DNA of 64,000 nucleotides from Anaerotignum sp. MB30-C6 (GCF_030908465.1 NZ_CP133078.1:1302001-1366000), one strand, 5' to 3'; counted from the stretch's first letter, positions 44,677-53,921 are shown. Translations and numbers: made by a program. The notes: a model not told the origin generated them from the sequence alone.

Positions 44677-45126
44677 ATGACTGTAAACAGAAGAATACCA
44701 AATTATAAAAAGATGTATCCAAGTGCAAGTGATGAAGTTATTAAGGTTTTAAAACAAGGAGCAAGAAAAGCAATTTACCAAGAGTATGATTTGAAGGCTG
44801 AAACTTTTGTATTAGATGATGAAAAGGAAAAAGCCTATTTTGTTCCAAGTAGAGAAGATTCATTAGAACGTTTGATTGAAGCAGATATGCAGTTCTGTGA
44901 CGAAAAAATTGATGTGGAGGAAACAGCTGTCAAAGAAGTTATGATTGAGAAACTTCTAGACAGCTTAAAGTTTCTTGCGCAGGAAGAGAAGGAACTTATA
45001 AATGCTCTTTTTTACGAAGAAAGAAGTGAGCGTGAATATGCAGAACAGTTAGGTGTTTACCACAATGCGGTACATAAGAGAAAGAACCGTATTATTAAAA
45101 AGCTGAAAGTTTTAATGACAAAATAA
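44677..45126 (+). CDS. Sigma-70 region 4-like regulator
   Basis: A protein of 149 residues. Its C-terminal 60 residues read as a sigma region 4 helix-turn-helix (LKFLAQEEKELINALFYEERSEREYAEQLGVYHNAVHKRKNRIIKKL). The N-terminal part has no region 2, so it is not a full sigma factor. Proteins of this type stand next to recombinase genes in Firmicute ICEs and may activate excision genes. GGAGG precedes the ATG. Confidence 0.75.
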   Translation: MTVNRRIPNYKKMYPSASDEVIKVLKQGARKAIYQEYDLKAETFVLDDEKEKAYFVPSREDSLERLIEADMQFCDEKIDVEETAVKEVMIEKLLDSLKFLAQEEKELINALFYEERSEREYAEQLGVYHNAVHKRKNRIIKKLKVLMTK

Positions 45127-45143
45127 AAGTTCAGGGTGTGCAG

Positions 45144-45184
45144 CCTCCTCACTTAACGTTGAAGTAAGTGAGGGGGTATTTTTA
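45144..45184 (+). terminator. Intrinsic terminator after the sigma-like gene
   Basis: CCTCCTCACTTA (45144-45155) pairs with TAAGTGAGGGGG (45165-45176) with one wobble, followed by a T-rich tail. Confidence 0.75.
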
Positions 45185-45238
45185 TCCTCTTAAAGTACTT
45201 TGAAAATTAAATATCCGATTTCATAAATACATTAGCTG

Positions 45239-45532
45239 ATGAGCCTTAACCGGGAGAGCAACTTTGATAGATGCGCTGTGACCTCCTGTAAAATCAGGAC
45301 AATCCATGAAAATGGATTTTTTCTTCCGGATTTTATTAATGCGGCCAACATAAGGAGCGAGCGGGTCCGTCTGATCATGAAACAATTTATAGTGGATTGT
45401 ATTGCCATAACCTTATCAGCCTATAATGATACTTCTGTCCAGCCACAGACTCACGCAATGGGGGCAGCCTGCAGAGATCCTGCAGGAGGTGAGATTCCTA
45501 TGATGAGAATTAACTACTCTCAGTTTATGTAA
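45239..45532 (+). CDS. Doubtful ORF of 97 residues
   Basis: An open frame that starts after no clear ribosome site. The predicted protein is Cys/Arg-containing and not recognised. The end (GGEIPMMRINYSQFM) looks more protein-like than the start and is preceded by AGGAGG and an ATG (about 45485-45502), so a shorter peptide is possible. The region may instead be a structured RNA or regulatory region between the sigma-like and recombinase genes. Confidence 0.25.
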   Translation: MSLNRESNFDRCAVTSCKIRTIHENGFFLPDFINAANIRSERVRLIMKQFIVDCIAITLSAYNDTSVQPQTHAMGAACRDPAGGEIPMMRINYSQFM

Positions 45533-45631
45533 ATCGCCCTAAACTTTGCGAAAGCAAGGCTGTGTACTTGGGAAGTAGTGTCAAATAAAGTACAGAAATA
45601 TAAGCTAACTGACTTAATGTCAGAAGCAATG

Positions 45632-45694
45632 GGGATTACCTATGTTTTATCTGCTTTTGCAGTACAAACGCAGACAGCGGTAATCCCTATTTTT
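45632..45694 (+). terminator. Hairpin with long loop before the small protein gene
   Basis: GGGATTACC (45632-45640) and GGTAATCCC (45679-45687) pair perfectly, followed by TATTTTT. The 38-base loop is long, so this may be an attenuator or RNA switch element rather than a simple terminator. Confidence 0.5.
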
Positions 45695-45734
45695 GTGATA
45701 TTAAGAAAAACTATATAGGAACGGAGGAAATGAT

Positions 45735-45941
45735 ATGGATTTAATGAAGATAGGTGCTGAAATTGCCGAAGAACATGAAATGACAATAGAACAATCTCAA
45801 AATGAAGTGCACTATAAAATGTCAATTAAGTTTCTTGATATTCTAAAGAGAAAAGGCATTGTTTCTGATGTTGAGTATGCACAAATAGATGAACTAAACC
45901 GCCAATCCTTTTCTCCAAGCCTTGCAAAAGTATATGTGTAA
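45735..45941 (+). CDS. Small SHOCT-like protein upstream of the recombinases
   Basis: A 68-residue protein whose C-terminal half (MSIKFLDILKRKGIVSDVEYAQIDELNRQSFSP) resembles the short SHOCT-type oligomerisation motif found in small proteins next to ICE recombinases. It could be an excision accessory factor (inference). CGGAGG precedes the ATG. It lies 80 bases before the first recombinase. Confidence 0.6.
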   Translation: MDLMKIGAEIAEEHEMTIEQSQNEVHYKMSIKFLDILKRKGIVSDVEYAQIDELNRQSFSPSLAKVYV

Positions 45942-46021
45942 TAACACTTGCTATTATAAGTTCTTTGGGGTATCGTGTGTTGCTAACAGAAGGCTTACTT
46001 CTGGGAAAGGAGGAGAACTAG

Positions 46022-47557
46022 ATGGCGAAAAAGGTCAAAACCATAGAACCTGTAAGGCAGAAGGTTCTGCAAGAATTAAGACCAAAGAAGAGAGTTTGTG
46101 CCTACTGCAGAGTCAGCACAGATAGTGCAAAACAGCATACTTCCTATGCTGCTCAGACAAAATATTATAAAGAATACATTGAAAGCCGAGCTGAATGGGA
46201 ATTTGCAGGTATCTTTGCAGATGAATCAAGTGGCACTAAGGTAAAAAATCGTGATGAATTTCAGAGAATGATAATGGAATGTGAAAAAGGAAACATCGAC
46301 CTTATCATTACAAAATCCATCACAAGATTTGCGAGAAATACCATAGACAGCATTGAAACAATTAGAAATCTGAAATCCCTTGGGATAGCGGTATACTTTG
46401 AAAAAGAGAATATCAATACCATGTCAGAACAGAGTGAGCAGATGCTGACAATCCTAAGTTCAATTGCACAAGGTGAATCGGAAAGCATCTCCACAAATAC
46501 TCGCTGGGGCATTCAAAAGAGATTCGGAGATGGCAGTTACATACCGAGCAGTGTAGCATATGGCTATGCCAAGGATGAAAACGGTGAGCTTATCATCAAG
46601 GAAGATGAGGCGGAGATTATCCGAAGAATTTATAATGAATACTTAAGCGGAAAAGGTAGTTATGCAATCGCCCGAGATTTAACCCGTGACAATATCCCTA
46701 CCATCCGAACAGCAGAAAAATGGCATGATGGCGTAGTAAAGGGGATTTTACAAAATCCAATTTATAAAGGAGAATTGCTGCTGCAAAAAACATATACAAC
46801 AGATATGCTTCCCTTCACAAAGAAGATAAACCACGGAGAATTACCCATGTACTTCGTGAAAGATAGTCATGAACCAATTATTACAAAGGAACAGGCAGAA
46901 AGAGTTCGGGAAATTTATGAGTACCGAAGAGTACAGATGGGAATGGATGACAGCGGTAAATGCCAAAATCGCTATGAATTCAGCAGTAAAATAATCTGTA
47001 AAGAATGCGGTGGAACGTTTCGAAGACAGAAAATGTATATCGGCAAGCCTTACGAGAAAATACAATGGTGCTGTATTACTCATATAGAAAACCGCAAAAA
47101 ATGTAGCATGAAAGCAGTAAGAGAGGATATTATCAAAGATGCTTTCCTAACCATGTGGAATAAGCTTGTAAGCAACTACAGTGAAATCCTTTATCCCCTC
47201 TTGGAATCATTAAAAAAATTAAGAGTCAATAAAGAACAGGAAGAGGAAATTCTCAAACTAAACAATAATATATCGGAGTTAATGGAGCAGAGCCATATCC
47301 TACAGCGAGTCATGCTAAAAGGATATATGGACTCTGCTGTTTTTATGGAAAAGCAGAATACAATTAACATTGAAATTGAGGAATACAAGAAAAAGAGAAA
47401 TGTTTTCCTTGAGAGTAATGGTTATGAAAAAGAGATTGAGGGAACAAAAAGGATACTGCAAATTATAAAATACAATCCGATAATTATGGACGATTATCAA
47501 GAAGAACTGTTTATCCATACGGTAGATAAAGTCCTAATCGGTAAAAGTGGTGTATAG
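46022..47557 (+). CDS. Large serine recombinase 1
   Basis: A protein of 511 residues with the full large-serine-recombinase layout. The resolvase-type catalytic domain (about 20-165) contains the active Ser in CAYCRVSTDS, TKSITRFARN and the ESISTNTRWG end. It is followed by a recombinase domain (about 180-290), a zinc-ribbon (CKECGGTFRR, with CC and C later) and a coiled coil (about 390-470). It could integrate or excise the ICE alone or with its partners. AAGGAGGAG precedes the ATG. The IS3 element begins right at its stop codon. Confidence 0.92.
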   Translation: MAKKVKTIEPVRQKVLQELRPKKRVCAYCRVSTDSAKQHTSYAAQTKYYKEYIESRAEWEFAGIFADESSGTKVKNRDEFQRMIMECEKGNIDLIITKSITRFARNTIDSIETIRNLKSLGIAVYFEKENINTMSEQSEQMLTILSSIAQGESESISTNTRWGIQKRFGDGSYIPSSVAYGYAKDENGELIIKEDEAEIIRRIYNEYLSGKGSYAIARDLTRDNIPTIRTAEKWHDGVVKGILQNPIYKGELLLQKTYTTDMLPFTKKINHGELPMYFVKDSHEPIITKEQAERVREIYEYRRVQMGMDDSGKCQNRYEFSSKIICKECGGTFRRQKMYIGKPYEKIQWCCITHIENRKKCSMKAVREDIIKDAFLTMWNKLVSNYSEILYPLLESLKKLRVNKEQEEEILKLNNNISELMEQSHILQRVMLKGYMDSAVFMEKQNTINIEIEEYKKKRNVFLESNGYEKEIEGTKRILQIIKYNPIIMDDYQEELFIHTVDKVLIGKSGV

Positions 47558-47668
47558 TGGTTCCTTTGTCAAGGCAGCCTAAAGTAAATTCTTAATGAAC
47601 CATTTTTTACCAGTGATTGTTTGTCAGAAGGAATATACATATTTGTAGGTATGACAAATAATCCTCCA

Positions 47669-48514
47669 TTAAGATGCTACTTTTACCCCATGATAAATTT
47701 CATATGGTGTTTTGTAACCATGTGTTGAATGAGGATGTTCTTCATTATAGGATTTCATAAACTTATTAATACCAGCCCGTAGCTCTCTAGGGGTTTGGTA
47801 ATGATAAATATAAATATCATCATATTTAAGTGTTCTAAAGAATCTTTCAACAATGATATTATCTGCCCATCGCCCTTTACCATCCATACTGATTTTGATG
47901 CTGTGATGCTTTAAGAGATTAGTATATTCAGGGCTAGTAAACTGACTGCCCTGATCACTATTAATAATTTCAGGTACTCCATATATGGCAATAGCCTTTT
48001 TAACACAAGCTATTACCGATTCAACTTGTAATGTGTCCGAAAGCTCATAACCTACTATGTAACGAGAATGCCAGTCAATAATAGCAGTAAGATACATAAA
48101 GCTTCTGCCAAGGGGAATGTATGTGATATCAATAGACCATACTTGATTAGGCCTATCAATAGTAAGATTACGCAGTAGATAAGGGTAAACCTTATGCTGC
48201 TTATTAGGCATTGAAAGGTTTGGTTTTGGATAGATGGCATAGATTCTCATTTCTTGCATGTAACGTCTCACAAGCTTTCTTCCTACGAAATAGCCTTGCT
48301 CTATAAGATGTGCAGATATTCTCCTAGTTCCCCATGCTGGATGATCCATATGAATACGATCAATAAGATGCTTAATTTTTATTTCACATACAGTAGGGGC
48401 TTGTTCTTGGTAGTAAATACTACTACGATTAAGCTCAAGGAGTTTACACTGTCTACTGATAGACAGTTTAGGATCGTCCTTTGTAACCAGTTCTTTCTTC
48501 CCAGCCATGTCCAA
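47669..48514 (-). CDS. IS3-family transposase OrfB (DDE integrase)
   Basis: A protein of 281 residues with an HTH_21 region (IHMDHPAWGTRRISAHLIEQ) and an rve integrase core. The three catalytic acids are seen in WSIDITYI, NSDQGSQFTS and VERFFRTLKYD. The C-terminal NKFMKSYNEEHPHSTHGYKTP is typical for IS3. It is probably made mainly as an OrfAB fusion by frameshifting at the A-run in the overlap (about 48526-48534). Confidence 0.9.
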   Translation of the reverse strand: MDMAGKKELVTKDDPKLSISRQCKLLELNRSSIYYQEQAPTVCEIKIKHLIDRIHMDHPAWGTRRISAHLIEQGYFVGRKLVRRYMQEMRIYAIYPKPNLSMPNKQHKVYPYLLRNLTIDRPNQVWSIDITYIPLGRSFMYLTAIIDWHSRYIVGYELSDTLQVESVIACVKKAIAIYGVPEIINSDQGSQFTSPEYTNLLKHHSIKISMDGKGRWADNIIVERFFRTLKYDDIYIYHYQTPRELRAGINKFMKSYNEEHPHSTHGYKTPYEIYHGVKVAS

Positions 48515-48809
48515 GAGCTTGATCAGATTTTTTTTTGAGCCAGTTCACATCTACCGTAAGCTGGCCAATTGTATTATAAAGTTGATCGATTTTCTTTTCG
48601 TAGTCAATACGTTCTTGTTCAAAAGAAGCTTCTTTTTTATTATCAAAGGCACTTGATGCATTAGCTAAAAATTCTTTCTTCCAGTTACGAAGAACATTTG
48701 GAGCAATCTCATGCTCAGCAGCTATTTGATTCAGCTCCTTTTCTTCACGAAGAAGCTCTAGTACAACTTGTATTTTGAATTCTGGTGTAAAACTACGTCT
48801 TTTTTTCAT
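48468..48809 (-). CDS. IS3-family transposase OrfA
   Basis: A protein of 113 residues with an N-terminal helix-turn-helix (RSFTPEFKIQVVLELLREEK, NQIAAEHEIAPNVLRNWKKEF) and a leucine-zipper-like C terminus. It overlaps OrfB by 47 bases. Nine consecutive A (reverse strand, encoding KKK) provide a slippery site for -1 frameshifting into OrfB. Confidence 0.9.
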   Translation of the reverse strand: MKKRRSFTPEFKIQVVLELLREEKELNQIAAEHEIAPNVLRNWKKEFLANASSAFDNKKEASFEQERIDYEKKIDQLYNTIGQLTVDVNWLKKKSDQALGHGWEERTGYKGRS

Positions 48810-48969
48810 GTGAATACCGTCCTTTTTTAGATGTATTTATTATAACAGAATTCACTAAGAAATTTGAAGTAACCTGTCTAGATTACAGGTACCATTATAG
48901 TGACATTACATTTAGGCTTATCAATAACCTTGAGTTGACAGAATATATAACAAAGAGGTGAACGCAATT

Positions 48970-49935
48970 ATGCAAACATATATGCCAATCGGATACAAAA
49001 TGGTGGATGGAAAAATACAGATAGATAAAGAAAAATCCAAAACTGTAAAAAGGATTTTCTCGGAATATCTAAAAGGAAAATCTTTATTAGCTATAGCAAA
49101 GGAATTGAGTCAAAAAGAAGTTACAAATGCAAATAACAAAATCAACTGGACACACTGCGCTATAGGAAGAATCCTTGAAAATACTAAGTATATGGGGGAT
49201 GAAGCTTATCCCGAATTGATTGATAAAGTCACCTTCGACAATGTTCAAACCAAGAGAAATCAGAAAAAAAATCAGCTTTGGCGTAAAGCAAACCGCAAGA
49301 AAGGTAAATGCTTATTTGCAAACAAGATTTATTGTGGTGAATGTGGTGAGCCGTATCGAAAGTATACGGAGCATTCCGGTAAGGCTTGCGAAAAGAACAG
49401 GTGGAAATGCAAAAAATATATATTTAAGAACCGAGTACTATGCAGAAATCTCTTCTATACAGATGAGGAATTAAGAAAGGTTTTTATAAGTACAGCAAAT
49501 AAGCTTATTAAAAATCAACGATTACTGGATAAACCTTATAAAAAAGAACCTCCCAAAATCAGTAAAGAACTGCTTGAGATAGAAAATCAAATAACTCGGC
49601 TTGAAGAAGATGAGGAATTTTCATCACAAGAGTTGGCGAATCTAATTTTTAAAAGAGCAGAACTCACCTACAGCACTTCTCAGATAGATGGCTACGAAGT
49701 ACAGACGCAGAAAGTAAAAGAAATGTTAGTCGGTCAAGACCTGCTGACAGAATTTGATGAAGATTTATTCAAAGGTATCATAGATAAAATCATCATCTAT
49801 CAAGACGGTAAAGTGGAAACACAATTTATAAACGGACTGAAAATCAGTGAGATTTTAGAATACAAGCGAAAGGATGAGAAAAATGGCTGCAGCGAAAAAG
49901 ACAGTGGCAATCATACCGCCGCAAATGAAATATGA
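48970..49935 (+). CDS. Serine recombinase paralogue 2, lacking the catalytic domain
   Basis: A protein of 321 residues that begins directly with the recombinase domain (MPIGYKMVDGKIQIDKEKSK, AIGRILENTKYMGDEAYP), then zinc-ribbon (CGECGEPYRK and later Cys), then coiled coil. The resolvase catalytic domain with its Ser is absent. It has its own ribosome site (AGAGGTG) and ATG, and the same short form occurs between two full recombinases in other Firmicute ICEs, so I read it as a designed DNA-binding partner rather than a truncation. It overlaps recombinase 3 by about 53 bases. Confidence 0.8.
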   Translation: MQTYMPIGYKMVDGKIQIDKEKSKTVKRIFSEYLKGKSLLAIAKELSQKEVTNANNKINWTHCAIGRILENTKYMGDEAYPELIDKVTFDNVQTKRNQKKNQLWRKANRKKGKCLFANKIYCGECGEPYRKYTEHSGKACEKNRWKCKKYIFKNRVLCRNLFYTDEELRKVFISTANKLIKNQRLLDKPYKKEPPKISKELLEIENQITRLEEDEEFSSQELANLIFKRAELTYSTSQIDGYEVQTQKVKEMLVGQDLLTEFDEDLFKGIIDKIIIYQDGKVETQFINGLKISEILEYKRKDEKNGCSEKDSGNHTAANEI

Positions 49936-51535
49936 CAGACAATTAAGAGTAGAGCAGAAAACACTGCGTGTAGCCGCCTACTGCCGAGTAAGCACCTTGC
50001 TGGAACAGCAGGAAGGGAGTTATGAAGCACAGGTTGATTATTACACCAATAAGATAAACAGCAACCCAAATTGGCAATGTGCCGGAATATTTGCTGACGA
50101 TGGAAAATCAGCAACTCAGACAAGTAAACGTGATGATTTTAACACCATGATTGATGCTTGCATAGAGGGGAAAATAGACTTGGTGCTTACCAAATCAATC
50201 AGCAGGTTTGCAAGAAATACGGTTGATGCCTTGCAAAATATCAGAAAGCTGAAAGAGAAAAATGTCCCCGTCATATTCGAAAAAGAGGGCATTAACACGA
50301 TGGAAAGCGGTGGAGAACTGCTAATCACCATACTCAGCAGTCAGGCACAGGAGGAAAGCAGAAACATCAGTGAAAACACAAGATGGGGTTTGACGAGAAG
50401 ATTTGAAAATGGAATCATTTCGGTGAACCACAAAAAGTTTTTAGGATACACAAAAGATGGAAACGGCAACCTTGTGGTGGTACCCGAAGAAGCAGTAATC
50501 GTAAAAAGAATTTATCGGGAGTATCTTGAGGGCAGCAGTATTGTTCAGATATGCAAAGGATTAGAAAAAGACGGTATTAAGACCGTCACAGGACTTGACC
50601 AATGGCATCCGGGAACAATCGACAAAATGCTCTCAAATGAAAAATTCTGCGGCGATGCACGTATGCAAAAGACCTATACAGTAGATTTTCTCACCAAGAA
50701 AAGGGTGAAAAATGATGGATATGTCAGACAGTACTATATAGAGGATAACCATGAGGCGATTATTCCAAAGGAGTTATTCCACCAAGTACAGGCAGAAAAA
50801 GCAAGACGTGCAAGTTTAAATAAAGCTGCTGTTACAAGAAAAAGGAACAGGGAATTAAAAGAGAAAAGCAAATATAGTTCTAAATACATACTTACGGATC
50901 TGATGGTATGTGCGGAATGTGGTCATGCCTACCGCAGGCAGATATGGTCCAAGTACGGTGACAAATCGGCAGTATGGAGATGCGAGGACAGGCTGAAACA
51001 AGGTAAAAAATCAAAATGCCAGAACTCACCAACCCTAAAGGAAGAGCAGCTCCATGATGCAATTATGAAAGCAATAAATAATGTAGTAGAAAATACAGGT
51101 GATTTTATAGGTACCTTCCGAGAAAATGTTATAAGAGTAATTGGTAACTACAGCACCCAAGGTGTTACAACCGAATATGACGAACAGATAGAAAAACTGC
51201 AACAGCAGATGCTTACACTCATAGAAAATAACGCAAAACAAGGAGCTGTCAGCGAAGAATTCGATGAAGAATATAAAAAACTATCAGAACAGATTAACGA
51301 GCTCAAAACAGCGAAAATAAAAATAGTACAAGCACAGAAAAATGCAGAAAACTATGTTCAAAGAGTAGAGGCCTTAGATAAGACGATAGGCAATGTTAAC
51401 CCACAAGTAAGAGTGTTTGACCAAGACCTTGTAAAAAGGCTGATTTCCTCCATAAGGGTACATAAAGGTATGAAGCTAGAGATACAATTCCACTCGGGAA
51501 TTGTGGTAAAACAAAAAGTGGACTACTATGGATAG
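49883..51535 (+). CDS. Large serine recombinase 3
   Basis: A protein of about 550 residues with a complete catalytic domain (VAAYCRVSTLLEQQEG with the active Ser, LVLTKSISRFARNTVDALQN, ESRNISENTRWG), recombinase domain, zinc-ribbon (CAECGHAYRRQIW) and coiled coil (about 425-500). Together with recombinases 1 and 2 it forms a coupled operon. AAAGGA before the ATG at 49883 supports this start over the ATG at 49874. Its last 80 bases recur at 57205-57290. Confidence 0.92.
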   Translation: MAAAKKTVAIIPPQMKYDRQLRVEQKTLRVAAYCRVSTLLEQQEGSYEAQVDYYTNKINSNPNWQCAGIFADDGKSATQTSKRDDFNTMIDACIEGKIDLVLTKSISRFARNTVDALQNIRKLKEKNVPVIFEKEGINTMESGGELLITILSSQAQEESRNISENTRWGLTRRFENGIISVNHKKFLGYTKDGNGNLVVVPEEAVIVKRIYREYLEGSSIVQICKGLEKDGIKTVTGLDQWHPGTIDKMLSNEKFCGDARMQKTYTVDFLTKKRVKNDGYVRQYYIEDNHEAIIPKELFHQVQAEKARRASLNKAAVTRKRNRELKEKSKYSSKYILTDLMVCAECGHAYRRQIWSKYGDKSAVWRCEDRLKQGKKSKCQNSPTLKEEQLHDAIMKAINNVVENTGDFIGTFRENVIRVIGNYSTQGVTTEYDEQIEKLQQQMLTLIENNAKQGAVSEEFDEEYKKLSEQINELKTAKIKIVQAQKNAENYVQRVEALDKTIGNVNPQVRVFDQDLVKRLISSIRVHKGMKLEIQFHSGIVVKQKVDYYG

Positions 51536-51567
51536 GCATTAAAATAGGGATAGATTTAGATTAAATA

Positions 51568-51597
51568 TTGAAATCGTTTTATAACAAGTGTTATAAT
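51568..51597 (+). promoter_or_regulatory. Promoter with overlapping palindromic operator
   Basis: TTGAAA (51568-51573) and TATAAT (51592-51597) are 18 bp apart. The perfect palindrome TTATAACA-AG-TGTTATAA (51579-51596) covers the spacer and most of the -10 element, a likely binding site for the HTH protein encoded at 51635. Confidence 0.7.
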
Positions 51598-51634
51598 TTA
51601 TTTTGGTATATTATGTCTTATTGTAGGTGATTAA

Positions 51635-51862
51635 ATGAAGCTACACGAAGTTATAAAAGCTATACGGTTAGAAATGGGTTTGCCACAACAAGCGCTTGCA
51701 AGAGAATTGCACGTTTGCTTTGCTATGGTAAACCGTTGGGAAAATCAGAGAAGTAAACCTACAAAAATAGCGATACATGCACTGGCTGAGCTTGCGATGA
51801 GCAGAAAAGTTGCAAAAGAACTTATTAAACAATTAAAAGAACTTGAATTTCAAGATAAGTGA
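51635..51862 (+). CDS. XRE-type regulator of the restriction operon
   Basis: A 75-residue helix-turn-helix protein (LHEVIKAIRLEMGLPQQALARE, VNRWENQRSKPTKIAIHAL). It heads the operon with the McrB-like gene 13 bases downstream and behind a palindrome-overlapped promoter. This is the arrangement of an autoregulatory controller (C protein) of a restriction-modification system; the function is inferred from position. Confidence 0.8.
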   Translation: MKLHEVIKAIRLEMGLPQQALARELHVCFAMVNRWENQRSKPTKIAIHALAELAMSRKVAKELIKQLKELEFQDK

Positions 51863-51875
51863 AGGAGAAAGGAAA

Positions 51876-53900
51876 ATGGATGCGAATAATAAAATTGCAT
51901 TAATTATAGGATATTATTTTTCACGCTTTAACGCTGAAGCATTTGAAGCTATTGGGTATGAAACGCAAAAAGATGCATTTGAAGCTATTTCAAAGATACT
52001 TAAGGTTAACTCTAATTCAATCAGAAATATGAGAGATGAATTTGATCCTTATTTTGATAATGGTCGTGTAGGTTTCAAACAGAAAAAACTTTCGCCTTCG
52101 AGACAATCAGTGTTGAATAAATTTGCTTCATTTACATTTGAGGAAATGACGACTTTAGTTCAAAAGTTTTTAGAAAGTAAAAATACTGTAGAATCCGAAA
52201 ATTTATTAATAGAACTTTCAATTGAGGAGGACGGAATATTGAGAAACCTTAATGAACTGGCACAAGAGAGTCGACAAAAATACAAAGAGGAGTTTAATGC
52301 CACTGATATAGCGTTAAGTGACGATTTCAAACGTGCTTTTGGAACTTACATTCGTGGCACAGGTCATAGCGTTGACTTTAATTCAACAACTACAGTCGTA
52401 ACCACCTTTAATAGTCTTAAAATTTTTATTCCTAATCAATGGTTTGTAATGGCTGCTTTTATGGCAGATTACACAAAAGAGCTTATTAGCTATAAATCAC
52501 ATCTTGAAAGCATTCTTACTGTGAAATTGCAATCTAGCAAATTGAGAAAAGAATATATTGTCGCTATAAAAGATGCTATAACGGATGAACAAAAAGCTGA
52601 TTTTATATCAAATGCAGTACGATATTTTGAAGATTCTGGCGATGTCAATCCTACAGCAAGTGCAGAATTCTTACTAAACTTTCTGTCGGATTATAGCTGG
52701 TGGTTTGGCTCAAAAACCATAGATCGGGGTGACTTTTACGTGTCCCCTATTCTCAATTTGCTCGGGGTAGTTAACGTAACACAAAGCTATGTAGCTGACA
52801 TTGCGTATTTTTATGCAACATCACCTGCTCTTTTAGCCCTCGTTCCACAATTAAAATTAGCTGCCGCTGAGCAAATATCCATGCCAACAATCAACATTTC
52901 ACTATCATCGACAAGCAGAAAAACAGGCGCTGACAACTACATTATTTATGGTGCGCCAGGTACAGGAAAGAGCCGTTTACTTGAAGACCGTTTTGGGACA
53001 GCTCCGTTAACGAAACGTGTAGTTTTCCATCCAGAATATACATACTTCGATTTTGTTGGAGCGTATAAACCTGTTCCGGTATATAAGAAAAACAGTGGAG
53101 ATTTTGAGTACTCCGACGGTACTACATTTAATGAAGGAGAGCCATACATTACCTATAAGTTTGTGCCAGGTCCATTTATTGATGTTTTTGTAGCAGCTTG
53201 GAAAGACCCGAGTAATATGTACACACTTGTTATAGAAGAAATAAATAGAGCGAACGCAGCCGCTGTGTTTGGCGAAGTTTTTCAACTGCTTGACCGTAAC
53301 GCAGATGGTGAAAGCGAGTATGCTATCCAACCTTCAGAAGAATTGAGAAGTTATCTTATCGGCACATGTGAAATGAACGATTTTATTTCATCTGGTCTTA
53401 AAATCCCAACAAATATGAATATCTCCGCATCAATGAATAGTGCTGACCAAGGGGTTAATGTATTAGATTCTGCTTTTAAGCGTAGATGGAAATTTGAATA
53501 TATTAAAATCGATATCGGAACTGCTGTTCATAAAGATGCACAAATAAAATATGCGAACATAGATGTGAGCTGGGGAGATTTTGTTAGCGCAATAAATGAT
53601 AAATTGGTTAAGCTTGGAGTCGATGAAGATCGTTTGATTGGACCTTATTTTATCAAGCCTTCTGAAGTGTCTAATCGCAAAGCTGTGGACAAACTATTGC
53701 TTTATCTTTGGGATGATGTTCTCCGTCATCGTAGAGAACAATTTTTCTCTGGAGATGTAGCTACCTTTGCAAATCTTGTAGAAGAATTTCAGACTGACGA
53801 TGTATTGCAAATTAGCTCTGTTCTTAAGCCAGCAGTAGCGATTCAACAGTCTGAAATAGAGGACGAAGAAACATCAACAATTAAGTCTGAAGATAATTAA
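51876..53900 (+). CDS. McrB/LlaJI R1-like AAA+ GTPase restriction subunit
   Basis: A protein of about 674 residues. The N-terminal 340 residues would hold DNA-binding parts (an N-terminal domain resembling those of LlaJI-type proteins). The C-terminal AAA+ domain has Walker A (GAPGTGKS, about 359-366), Walker B (LVIEEINRANAAAVFGEVFQLLDR), and the McrB-like NISASMNSADQ and DSAFKRRWKFEYI (sensor and arginine-finger region). It would drive translocation and activate the nuclease subunit encoded next. The ATG at 51876 follows GGAGAAAGG. Confidence 0.88.
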   Translation: MDANNKIALIIGYYFSRFNAEAFEAIGYETQKDAFEAISKILKVNSNSIRNMRDEFDPYFDNGRVGFKQKKLSPSRQSVLNKFASFTFEEMTTLVQKFLESKNTVESENLLIELSIEEDGILRNLNELAQESRQKYKEEFNATDIALSDDFKRAFGTYIRGTGHSVDFNSTTTVVTTFNSLKIFIPNQWFVMAAFMADYTKELISYKSHLESILTVKLQSSKLRKEYIVAIKDAITDEQKADFISNAVRYFEDSGDVNPTASAEFLLNFLSDYSWWFGSKTIDRGDFYVSPILNLLGVVNVTQSYVADIAYFYATSPALLALVPQLKLAAAEQISMPTINISLSSTSRKTGADNYIIYGAPGTGKSRLLEDRFGTAPLTKRVVFHPEYTYFDFVGAYKPVPVYKKNSGDFEYSDGTTFNEGEPYITYKFVPGPFIDVFVAAWKDPSNMYTLVIEEINRANAAAVFGEVFQLLDRNADGESEYAIQPSEELRSYLIGTCEMNDFISSGLKIPTNMNISASMNSADQGVNVLDSAFKRRWKFEYIKIDIGTAVHKDAQIKYANIDVSWGDFVSAINDKLVKLGVDEDRLIGPYFIKPSEVSNRKAVDKLLLYLWDDVLRHRREQFFSGDVATFANLVEEFQTDDVLQISSVLKPAVAIQQSEIEDEETSTIKSEDN

Positions 53901-53921
53901 AAGTGAAAGGAGGCTCGTTTT

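Larger units (their letters stand above)
47558..48895 (-). mobile_element. IS3-family insertion sequence
   Basis: About 1.34 kb holding two overlapping reverse-strand transposase frames. The outer ends are imperfect inverted repeats: TGGTTCCT at 47558 and TGGTACCT read inward from 48894, with further matches (ATTCTTAATGAA and ATTTCTTAGTGAA). TATAG occurs on both sides (47553-47557 and 48896-48900) and is a likely target duplication; the right end is uncertain by one base. It separates recombinase 1 from the middle recombinase. Confidence 0.88.

Noticed and set aside
48970-49935. Middle recombinase as a gene cut by the IS3 element
   Set aside because: The IS lies before its ribosome site and leaves about 70 bases of ordinary intergenic sequence. 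No catalytic-domain remnant is on the other side, where recombinase 1 is complete. Not fully excluded.
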